Shown here: positions 5,999 through 12,403 of the stretch, piece after piece
Position numbering within the stretch: the stretch's first letter is position 1
Layout: each line of letters opens with the position of its first letter
Assembly (NCBI GenBank): GCA_934623545.1
Contig: CAKTVN010000027.1
Location: forward strand, 1-12,403
DNA: 12,403 nucleotides
Reading direction: 5' to 3'
Source of the DNA: an uncultured Oscillospiraceae bacterium
GTDB taxonomy: Bacteria; Bacillota; Clostridia; Oscillospirales; Oscillospiraceae
Notes under the pieces: model-generated
Database searches by the model: none
The model's input: the letters and a program-made list of their open reading frames with translations, nothing else
Told to the model about the DNA's origin: nothing
Program-made: the position numbers and the translations under genes

Positions 5999-8160
5999 GG
6001 CGTATCCTCCGGACTGACGGCGCAGTCGTTCTTCAGCTGCATTCGGTGGCTGTAGGCGTTATAGAGCCGCCAGCTGCCGTTTTCCAGTGCGTATTCCGCC
6101 CAATAGGTGATGTAGCCGCGCCGGAGATGCCCGATGCGGTGCCCGGTCTGCTCGTCGAGCAGGAACTGCTGCGCCTGTTCGCAGTAGCGGATGAGGGCTT
6201 CGATGTCCTCGTCGAGGATGAGGTCGCGGCTGAGCTTTTCCGCGACCTCGCGGGTCATGAGAAGATTCATTCGGGATGGCTCCTTTCCGGTATCATACGG
6301 AAGTCCGCAGATATGCGACAGCGTCCGCTTCAGCTCGCGCCGGTGTTCGCGCCGCTCCGAGAGCGTCGGCGGGAGGCGCTCCGCGTCGTTGATGCCGAGC
6401 AGCAGATCGAGCACGTGGTAGCAGGATTTTCCGTGCAGGCGCAGCACATCGCGGCAGTTTGCGCAGTAGGCAATGTAGGGAAGCGTGCTCTGCGCCGCCT
6501 GCTGCTTTGCCTGCGCGTTCGTAAAGAGCGGGTTTACGGCGTAGCCGTGCCCGCCCCAGCTACAGCACTGCGCGCGGTCGCCGCGCTGCGGAAGCTTCGA
6601 GAGCACCGCGCCCGCTGCGGCGCATTTTTCGCGCACCAGCTGCCGGAGCGGCGCGTCCGTCCGTGCGGCGCACGGGTCAAAGACGCACGCCTCAAGCGGC
6701 GCGGAGGGCGCAGGCGCGTCGAGATAGGCGTAGACGGGTTCCGCCGAAATTTGTGGAAGCTGCTCATGCAGATAGCGCAGACACGACGGACAGGCGACCA
6801 GAATGACCGGCTTGCCGCTCGTCTCCCAGAGCGTGCGTATCGCGTCCAGCTCCGTCTGATACAAAACCTCGTCGCCAGCCCAGCGGGCGGGCGCGCCGCA
6901 GCAGCGGGTGGTGATGCCGCAGCCGGGGAGCTTTTCACGCAGCTGCTCAAGGGCGAGACTCACATAGCGCGGGTCTGAGCCGCCGAGCTGACAGCCAGGA
7001 AAAAAGAGATGGCTGCAACGCTCCGGGATCCAGGTGAAGGCGGCTTCACCGTTGGAAAACGCCATATCCCGCAGCCAGTATTCGTGGTGTGCGGGCGGGA
7101 GCAGGCGCTTTGACTGAAGCTCCGTCCTCGCCGCGAGCAGGAATTTTCCGATGTCGATGCCCTGCGGGCAGACCTCGCGGCAGAGCCCGCAGTCGGTGCA
7201 GGAGCCGATCTGCCGCATCCCGGCGCGCGCCTGCGTCTCCGGGAAAACATTCAGGGCGAGCCCGACGTCGTTTGCGAGCATGATGGGACCGGCTCCGTAC
7301 TGCTGAAGCAGGATGCAGTGGTCGACACAGGCGGAGCAGTCGCACTTTTTGCAGCGGACCGCTTCCTGCCGCGCGGCGGCCTTGTCGAGCGCTGCGATCT
7401 CCCGCGCGCCTTCCGTTGTGGGAGAGAGGACGGGCAGGGGCGCGGGCGCGTCCTTTTTCTGCTCGCCGGTGCGCAGAAACCATTCCGCGCCCGCAACGTC
7501 CGCGAGCGCGCCCGCGAACGCGGCGACGGTCTCTCCGCAGCGCCCACGAAGGACATTTTTGGGTTTCGGGCGATATGTTGTGCCGGAGGGGACGTAGACC
7601 AGGTCGAATGCGCCGGCGTAGTCCCCGTCCGGGTCGATGGGCGTGCCGAACTCGAGCGTACAGGGACCCTTTTGCAGCGCAGGCAGAACGTCCGCTTCGA
7701 TGATGCTGCGGCTCAGCTGCGTGTCCAGCTCCGGACAGACGCGGTCGGATGGCTCGAACACGGTGACAAGATATTGCTTTTCCGCCATGCGCGTGGCAAA
7801 CGCGCAGCCGGGGAGACTGGCTCCGAGGACGGCGATGCGCTGCGCCTTCGGCGGCAGATAGTAATTTTCACTGCGCTGCGGCGCAAGCGTGCGCGCGGCG
7901 CGTTCCAGTGCGGGCAGATCGACCGGCGTGTCCATGCCCTGCTCGCGGCACGCGCCGCGGCACGGTGCCGGGCAGAGCGCCGAAGCGATCTCCGGGAAAA
8001 GCACGGCGCTGCGGTACATCCGCGCCGCTGCGGCAAAGCTGCCGCGCGCAAGCTTTTCCAGAAACTCGCGAATGGGGAGGGAGAAGGGGCACGCAGTCGC
8101 GCACGGGGCGCTCTTTCCCTGAAGACAGCGGGAGAGCGTGCTGTCATAGGCTTCGATCAT
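5986..8160 (-). CDS. Multi-cluster Fe-S oxidoreductase with Rossmann segment and two HdrB-like CCG segments
   Basis: A 724-residue protein. Residues 1-90 form a GltD-like dicluster domain (C12, C20, C24, C63, C67, C71). Residues 108-137 are a Rossmann strand-helix-strand with a degraded glycine motif (GASLPG), and the remaining nucleotide domain is very short. C270, C273, C275, C278 and C282 follow, then a clear 4Fe-4S motif CTDCGLCREVCP (321-332). Two CCG halves resemble HdrB: C390, CCG (420-422) and CPSC (457-460); then C492/C497, CC (532-533) and CANC (566-569). A C-terminal helical domain (about 600-724) with HLRRGYITYWAEY (678-690) and NAYSHRM (701-707) is of unknown function. It probably passes electrons from the MOP-like enzyme to a thiol, quinone or soluble carrier. 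The start is ATG 8160, with GGAGGAG just upstream; a TTG at 8172 lies upstream of that site and is rejected. I recall public naming as pyridine nucleotide-disulfide oxidoreductase/dicluster-binding protein. Confidence 0.88.
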   Translation of the reverse strand: MIEAYDSTLSRCLQGKSAPCATACPFSLPIREFLEKLARGSFAAAARMYRSAVLFPEIASALCPAPCRGACREQGMDTPVDLPALERAARTLAPQRSENYYLPPKAQRIAVLGASLPGCAFATRMAEKQYLVTVFEPSDRVCPELDTQLSRSIIEADVLPALQKGPCTLEFGTPIDPDGDYAGAFDLVYVPSGTTYRPKPKNVLRGRCGETVAAFAGALADVAGAEWFLRTGEQKKDAPAPLPVLSPTTEGAREIAALDKAAARQEAVRCKKCDCSACVDHCILLQQYGAGPIMLANDVGLALNVFPETQARAGMRQIGSCTDCGLCREVCPQGIDIGKFLLAARTELQSKRLLPPAHHEYWLRDMAFSNGEAAFTWIPERCSHLFFPGCQLGGSDPRYVSLALEQLREKLPGCGITTRCCGAPARWAGDEVLYQTELDAIRTLWETSGKPVILVACPSCLRYLHEQLPQISAEPVYAYLDAPAPSAPLEACVFDPCAARTDAPLRQLVREKCAAAGAVLSKLPQRGDRAQCCSWGGHGYAVNPLFTNAQAKQQAAQSTLPYIAYCANCRDVLRLHGKSCYHVLDLLLGINDAERLPPTLSERREHRRELKRTLSHICGLPYDTGKEPSRMNLLMTREVAEKLSRDLILDEDIEALIRYCEQAQQFLLDEQTGHRIGHLRRGYITYWAEYALENGSWRLYNAYSHRMQLKNDCAVSPEDTPCES

Positions 8161-8163
8161 AAG

Positions 8164-8170
8164 CTCCTCC
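8164..8170 (-). promoter_or_regulatory. Ribosome binding site that sets the Fe-S oxidoreductase start
   Basis: GGAGGAG on the minus strand, directly before the ATG at 8160. It lies between the alternative TTG (8172) and this ATG, so the shorter protein is the right one. Confidence 0.7.
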
Positions 8171-8177
8171 AAGTGTC

Positions 8178-8208
8178 AAAGCGCCGGGCGGTGTCCGCCC
8201 GGCGCTTT
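8178..8208 (-). terminator. Perfect 14-bp hairpin between the MOP-like gene and the accessory genes (partial terminator or mRNA stabiliser)
   Basis: AAAGCGCCGGGCGG (8178-8191) and its exact complement (8195-8208) flank a 3-nt loop. It fills most of the 54-bp gap after the TAA of the MOP-like gene. On the minus strand the stem ends in CUUU followed by GACAC, so there is almost no U tract; it is a poor full terminator. A very stable hairpin here would suit partial termination, or protection of the upstream mRNA 3' end, giving more structural enzyme than helper proteins. Confidence 0.6.
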
Positions 8209-8214
8209 CAGAAA

Positions 8215-11187
8215 TTACAGCTCTACGATACCAGTCTGATCGGCGTCGGGTTCCGAGTTGTGCACGGCCTCGGCTGCCGCCTGCTTTTTCGCGGCATCCT
8301 TCTTGGCGTCCTGCATGAGCTGTACCATCAGCTGCTGAAGCCAATCCTCGGGAACGGGATTTGCAATGGCTTCGTCATAGGCGTCATAGAAGTCTTCGCC
8401 GAAGAAGTAGTGCTTCGATTCGACCGGCTCATGATGCTCCAGCTTGTCGAGCCCCTCCTTGACCTTCTTCGCATAGGCGGGAAGCTCATAGATGCGCACG
8501 CCGGTCGCGTCATAAATGCCGCTGAGGAAGGCATTGTGCTCGCCGCCGAAGAAGCATTCGGACAGTCCGTTCGAGCCGAAGGGACCGGCTTTGCAGGGAT
8601 TGTCCTCGATCCAGACAACGTCGATCTTGTCGGGAACGTCGTCGATGGAGGGAAGACCCGCGCCGATGATGTTGCCGTGGCGCTTCACGTCCTCATAGTC
8701 CTCGGTGTACGCATAGCCGAGACTCTGCGCGACGCCGCCGTAAGCCTGACCCTCTGCGGAGAGGTAGTTGGCGATGACGCCGCAGTCCGCCCAGATCTTC
8801 ACGGTCAGGACCTTCGGCTTGCCGGTCTTCATGTCGACCGCGACCTCGGAGATGCAGAGCCCGGTCATCGGCTGCGGCTGGCGTGTGACCATGCCGGTGT
8901 TGTAGCTCACACGACCGTAGTTCTCGGAGGTGATGTCAAAGTGTCCGAGATAGGAGGTGGGGAGCCCCTCCGCCTTCAGCTCGGCGTAGGTGCGGTAGGT
9001 GCCGTCTGGCTTGCGGAGCCCCTCGAGCAGGAGTTTTCCCGCCTCGCGGATGGCGCTTGCGTTCATGAAGTGGCTGCGCGAGCCTGCGGAAATGCCGCTG
9101 TCGGGGCAGTCCTGCGAGTCGTTGATGTCGAGCTGGATGTCCTCCGGCTTCAGATTCAGCGGCGCAAGGACCTCCAGCGCTGCCGCGAGTGAGCCGATGT
9201 CGCCGCCCTGACCCATCTCGTGGTAGGTGTTGTAGACATAGAACCGACCGTCCTCCTTCAGCTCGATGCGCGCCTCAGCCTTATCCTTCGGGCTTCCGAG
9301 CGGAATGAAGAACATCGGTGCAACGCCGACGCCGCGCTTGATGGCGTCCGTGGACTCCGCCTTTGCGCGCTCCTTGCACTCATAGTAGTACGGGCGCGCG
9401 AGATCGAACATCCGGGTGTACATGATGTTCTCAAACTTGTCGCCGTTGGGCGTGATGTCGCCGTCACGGTAGATGTTCTGATAGCGGAACTCGAACGGGT
9501 CCATGCCGATCTTTTCCGCCAGCATATCCATCAGCGCCTCCATGGAGGTGCTGACCTGCGGGATGCCGTAGCCGCGCCATGCGGTGGTGTGGTTGTGGTT
9601 GGTGGTGACCATACGGACAAGACCCGTGATGTTGGGAATGACGTAGGGGTTGCCGTAGTGCATATACTTGGAAATGATCGAGTCGGCGCCCTCGACATAT
9701 GCGCCGTGGTCGACTGCGAGATCATATTCCAGCGCGGTCAGCTTGCCGTTCTCGTCGCAGCCGAGGCGGCTGTTGGTGTACGAGGAGGTGCGCTTGCCGC
9801 AGAAATGGTTGTGCTCTTCCCATGTCATGATGAGGCAGACCGGGTGATTTGTCACGCGGCAGGCAATGCCGGCGAGGCAGAACGAGGCAGGGTCGATGCT
9901 CCAGCCGAAGCTCGCGCCGACTGCGCCGTGCTGCACGACGCGCAGATCCTTCATTTCCGCGCCGATGCCCTTGCCGATGACCATCAGGTTCGGATAGATC
10001 GCCTGAGACTTGCACTGAAGGGTCAGCTTGCCATCCTCGTCGTAATAGGCGATGACGATGTCGCCCTCCATGCTCAGATGCGGCTGGCGCTGGGTCTTGA
10101 AGCCGCCGCCGACGCTGTAGGCGGATCCCTGAAGCACATCGTCCGCAAATCCGCCCTTCTGGACGGGCTGCGTGATGTAGACGTTCGGGAAATCATCGAG
10201 AATGGGGATGGCGTCCGGCGCGGAGGCGTCCATGACGTTCATGTATTCCGGCAGCTGCTCGTATTCCATATGGACCTTTTTCGCAGCCGCGCGGGCGTTT
10301 TCAATGGTATCCGCGACGACGAGGGCGATGATGTCGCCGTAGCGGACGATCTTCTTTTCGCACAGCAGCGGGCGCGTCGGATGCGTGACCTTGGAGCGCG
10401 GCTGCGCGACATACTGGTTGATCATGTTGTTGCCGCCGATGGTGTAGACGTCCTTCGCCGTGATGACGCGGACGACGCCGGGCATTTTTTCCGCCTCGGA
10501 GGTGTCGATGCTGAGGATCTTCGCGTGGTGCGTGACACGCGGCTGGACGGGCGCGACATAGAGCGTACCGCCCGGCATCTTCATGCTGACATCCTCGCCG
10601 TAGTCCGCGGTGCCGCAGACCTTTGCCAGCGCGCTCGGGCGCGGGAGCTTGGAATTGTAATAGCGCTTGCCCTCGCCATGGAACTGGATGTCCTCCATGG
10701 TCGCCTCGCCGCGCATGACCCTTGCCGCCGCCATGACTGCGTCAACGATCTGCTTATAGCCGGTGCAGCGGCAGTAGTTGTGATTCTTTTTGAACCACGC
10801 GCGCACGTCCTCGCGTGTCGGGTTCAGATTCTGCTGGAGCAGGGCGTAGGCGGAGACGATAAAGCCCGGGATGCAGAAGCCGCACTGGACGCCGCCGTAG
10901 GTGATGAACGCCTGCTGAAGCGGATGCAGGTGCATCGGCGTACCGACGCCCTCAATGGTCACGATCTTGGAAAATTCGGGGATGGACTTCATCTTTTTGA
11001 CGCACGCCTTGACGACCTTGCCGTCCAGAAGGACGGAGCAGACGCCGCATACGCCGATGCCGCAGCCCATCTTTACGCCGGTCAGACCGAGGCGGCGCAG
11101 AAGATCGGCAAGGGTGTCCTTTTCGGGGTCGCAGACGACCATGCGGTCTGCGCCGTTGATGTTGAGCCAGAGTTTACGAAGCTGCAT
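8215..11187 (-). CDS. mop: Flavin-free molybdenum hydroxylase, MOP-type aldehyde oxidoreductase
   Basis: A 990-residue xanthine-oxidase-family enzyme. It has a plant-type [2Fe-2S] domain (C42, C47, C50, C62) and a helical [2Fe-2S] domain (C102, C105, C139, C141), then directly the two Mo domains; no FAD domain lies between. The cysteine spacing is that of Desulfovibrio gigas MOP with a two-residue shift. RGYGIPQVSTSMEALMDMLA, HEMGQGGDIG, GGVAQSLGYA and VRIYELPAYAKKV match MOP landmarks as I remember them. The catalytic Glu is E877 (D. gigas E869), but in GLSE, not the usual GVGE. MOP oxidises aldehydes to acids at a molybdopterin cytosine dinucleotide site; the substrate here is not shown. 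The protein runs about 75 residues past the MOP C-terminus (about 916-990), with an Ala/Lys-rich helix and acidic end. AGGAGG precedes the ATG 8 nt upstream. It is cytoplasmic, with no signal peptide, and lies 29 bp after the transporter gene. Confidence 0.93.
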   Translation of the reverse strand: MQLRKLWLNINGADRMVVCDPEKDTLADLLRRLGLTGVKMGCGIGVCGVCSVLLDGKVVKACVKKMKSIPEFSKIVTIEGVGTPMHLHPLQQAFITYGGVQCGFCIPGFIVSAYALLQQNLNPTREDVRAWFKKNHNYCRCTGYKQIVDAVMAAARVMRGEATMEDIQFHGEGKRYYNSKLPRPSALAKVCGTADYGEDVSMKMPGGTLYVAPVQPRVTHHAKILSIDTSEAEKMPGVVRVITAKDVYTIGGNNMINQYVAQPRSKVTHPTRPLLCEKKIVRYGDIIALVVADTIENARAAAKKVHMEYEQLPEYMNVMDASAPDAIPILDDFPNVYITQPVQKGGFADDVLQGSAYSVGGGFKTQRQPHLSMEGDIVIAYYDEDGKLTLQCKSQAIYPNLMVIGKGIGAEMKDLRVVQHGAVGASFGWSIDPASFCLAGIACRVTNHPVCLIMTWEEHNHFCGKRTSSYTNSRLGCDENGKLTALEYDLAVDHGAYVEGADSIISKYMHYGNPYVIPNITGLVRMVTTNHNHTTAWRGYGIPQVSTSMEALMDMLAEKIGMDPFEFRYQNIYRDGDITPNGDKFENIMYTRMFDLARPYYYECKERAKAESTDAIKRGVGVAPMFFIPLGSPKDKAEARIELKEDGRFYVYNTYHEMGQGGDIGSLAAALEVLAPLNLKPEDIQLDINDSQDCPDSGISAGSRSHFMNASAIREAGKLLLEGLRKPDGTYRTYAELKAEGLPTSYLGHFDITSENYGRVSYNTGMVTRQPQPMTGLCISEVAVDMKTGKPKVLTVKIWADCGVIANYLSAEGQAYGGVAQSLGYAYTEDYEDVKRHGNIIGAGLPSIDDVPDKIDVVWIEDNPCKAGPFGSNGLSECFFGGEHNAFLSGIYDATGVRIYELPAYAKKVKEGLDKLEHHEPVESKHYFFGEDFYDAYDEAIANPVPEDWLQQLMVQLMQDAKKDAAKKQAAAEAVHNSEPDADQTGIVEL

Positions 11188-11216
11188 GGATGTTCCTCCT
11201 ATGTATCGTATTGAAA

Positions 11217-12403
11217 TCAGGTATCGGCTGTATCCTGTACGGTTTTCTGATAGGCGTCCTCCAATGTGGCGTCATCCAGTCGATAGAAATAGAAAATGCA
11301 GGTGCTGATCAGGATGACGACAACGCTGCCCCAGGTCATGAGACCCGTGACCTTCGGCGCGATGCTTTCGGACATGACTCCGCTTCCGGAGTAGCCGATG
11401 CTCAGAAGCCCAAAGCTTGCGAGCGCCCCGCCGACGACCTGCGACAGGCGGATCGCGCCGCCTCCGATGGCAGCGCTGAAGGCGTGCCCGCGCAGACCGT
11501 AATTCGCCTCGTTGAAGACGGCGATGTCGTTCATGAAGGCGGGGATCATCGCGCCGGAGAAGATGGAGCAGAACATATACACAACGATCAGCGCAAGGAA
11601 CTGCGTCAGATTGCCGGTGAGATTGATCAAAGCCAGCGCCGCGCACGAGACAAGGGAGGATACGAGGAACATGGTGCGCTTGCCGAAGCGGACCGCCAGC
11701 TTATCCGCAAAGGAGTAGCCGACCAGAGTCGTGATCGTGATCGTTGTAATATAAACGGACATCCATTCCGGATGACCCATCGTATAGGTGAAATAATAGA
11801 CAAGAAGCGTCGGGAAAATGGTCTGGACCGCCTCGCGGAAGGTCACGGCGAGGAAAAACACGATGGTGTTGCGGTTGATGCCGCGAAAAAGCTCCTTCAC
11901 GGTGACCTTGTGCGCATTCTGGTCCGGCGCGGCGCGGTCATAGGGCTTGACGAGGTGCGCAACGATCAGCATACAGACGACCATCAGGCAGCCATACGCA
12001 ATGGCGGAGACGGTGTAGCCGGTATGGATGCTGGCAAACCCGTAGAGAAGCCTTGCCCCGACGGCGCTGAAGATGAGCCCCGCGATGGAGGACATCTGCG
12101 ACGCGGAGGTCGTGATCACGACGCTGTCCTTTGCCGACTTGCAAAGGGGATTGAGCAGGGCGCGGTAGGCGACCCACATGGTGTTGTAGCCGCAGTAGCA
12201 GCAGAAATAGGCAATGGTAAAAATAATGGCGGAGAGCGTCTTGCTCAGATGGAAATCCGTAAAGAAAATGACCGTGCTTACGGCGCAGACAACGCTGCCC
12301 ATGATGATCCACGGACGGTACTTGCCACCCTTGAGCTGCGCCTTATCGATCACGATGCCGGAAGCGAGCATGGTCGCTACCTCGACCCACTGCACGGCAG
12401 AAT
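11217..12403 (-). CDS. GPH-family MFS symporter, 5' end outside the window
   Basis: The frame is open to the right edge, so the N-terminus (probably one or two membrane helices) is missing; the GTG at 12395 is just an internal valine. About 395 residues are visible, with roughly ten hydrophobic segments. DKAQLKGGKYRPWIIMG is the loop 2-3 signature of the glycoside-pentoside-hexuronide:cation symporters (MelB-type). A second-half loop ADKLAVRFGKRTMFLVSSL mirrors it, and FMNDIAVFNEANYGLR (between later helices) also fits the family. A charged central loop (KPYDRAAPDQNAHK...) joins the two halves. GPH members import sugars and related small molecules with Na+ or H+, but many in anaerobes have unknown substrates. 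Its place upstream of the molybdenum hydroxylase, with only 29 bp between, suggests it brings in that enzyme's substrate or a precursor. Confidence 0.88.
   Translation of the reverse strand, partial: SAVQWVEVATMLASGIVIDKAQLKGGKYRPWIIMGSVVCAVSTVIFFTDFHLSKTLSAIIFTIAYFCCYCGYNTMWVAYRALLNPLCKSAKDSVVITTSASQMSSIAGLIFSAVGARLLYGFASIHTGYTVSAIAYGCLMVVCMLIVAHLVKPYDRAAPDQNAHKVTVKELFRGINRNTIVFFLAVTFREAVQTIFPTLLVYYFTYTMGHPEWMSVYITTITITTLVGYSFADKLAVRFGKRTMFLVSSLVSCAALALINLTGNLTQFLALIVVYMFCSIFSGAMIPAFMNDIAVFNEANYGLRGHAFSAAIGGGAIRLSQVVGGALASFGLLSIGYSGSGVMSESIAPKVTGLMTWGSVVVILISTCIFYFYRLDDATLEDAYQKTVQDTADT

Noticed and set aside
4791..6978. Plus-strand open frames of 362 and 437 residues opposite the GTPase and Fe-S protein genes
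   Set aside because: They mirror genes with full motif sets and good ribosome binding sites; they have no motifs themselves.
8215..11187. Xanthine dehydrogenase or nicotinate dehydrogenase as the specific identity
   Set aside because: There is no FAD domain or adjoining FAD subunit gene, and the cysteine spacing and several landmarks fit flavin-free MOP better.
9220..11214. Plus-strand open frame of 664 residues, and another of 624 residues at 7318-9192
   Set aside because: Both lie opposite the MOP-like and Fe-S protein genes, have low-complexity Arg/Ala/Val/Asp-rich translations with no family motif, and arise from strong GC bias at third codon positions.

Overview
The window is one co-directional block read on the minus strand, from a right-hand edge that cuts a transporter gene to a left-hand edge that cuts a gene remnant. 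High GC with strong GC bias at third codon positions, AGGAGG-type ribosome binding sites, one TTG start and oxygen-sensitive Fe-S/radical chemistry suggest a strictly anaerobic, GC-rich bacterium. A Clostridia/Oscillospiraceae-type gut anaerobe is my best guess, but this is inference because there is no rRNA or other marker gene here.

Layout in transcription order: (1) 12403-11217, a 5'-truncated GPH-type MFS symporter; (2) 11187-8215, a flavin-free molybdenum hydroxylase of the Desulfovibrio MOP aldehyde oxidoreductase type, with all eight [2Fe-2S] cysteines and the catalytic Glu; (3) a perfect 14-bp hairpin at 8208-8178; (4) 8160-5986, a large multi-cluster Fe-S oxidoreductase with a degenerate Rossmann segment, a 4Fe-4S motif and two HdrB-like CCG segments; (5) 5998-5813, a 61-residue cysteine-ribbon protein; (6) 5816-4725, a CobW/HypB-like GTPase; (7) 4715-4314, a C_GCAxxG_C_C protein; (8) 4317-3925, a NifX/NifB-type cofactor-binding protein with a His/Cys tail; (9) 3950-2661, a radical SAM enzyme with an N-terminal cysteine knuckle; (10) 2697-2077, a SAM-dependent methyltransferase; (11) 2098-1010, a short AMP-forming CoA-ligase-like enzyme; (12) 989-369, a MobA/MocA-like nucleotidyltransferase; (13) a candidate terminator at 339-311; (14) 300-1, a 5'-truncated coding remnant that looks like mobile-element protein.

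Genes 4-12 are packed tightly: seven of the eight junctions overlap or nearly touch, with ATGA overlaps at two, and the only 20-bp gap is before the last gene. I recognise the set as the accessory neighbourhood of the aldehyde oxidoreductase in Desulfovibrio vulgaris (around DVU1551-DVU1559), whose members have family names in public annotation but, as far as I know, no assigned biochemical role. The nucleotidyltransferase fits synthesis of the molybdopterin cytosine dinucleotide used by MOP. The Fe-S protein and small redox protein fit electron transfer from it. The GTPase, NifX-like protein, C_GCAxxG_C_C protein, radical SAM enzyme, methyltransferase and adenylating enzyme together look like an unexplained cofactor-building or enzyme-maturation pathway. 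That pathway is the most interesting content of the window.

There is no gene-free stretch longer than 300 bases. I saw no tRNA, rRNA, CRISPR array, insertion sequence or obvious riboswitch. The long plus-strand open frames are mirror images of the minus-strand genes.
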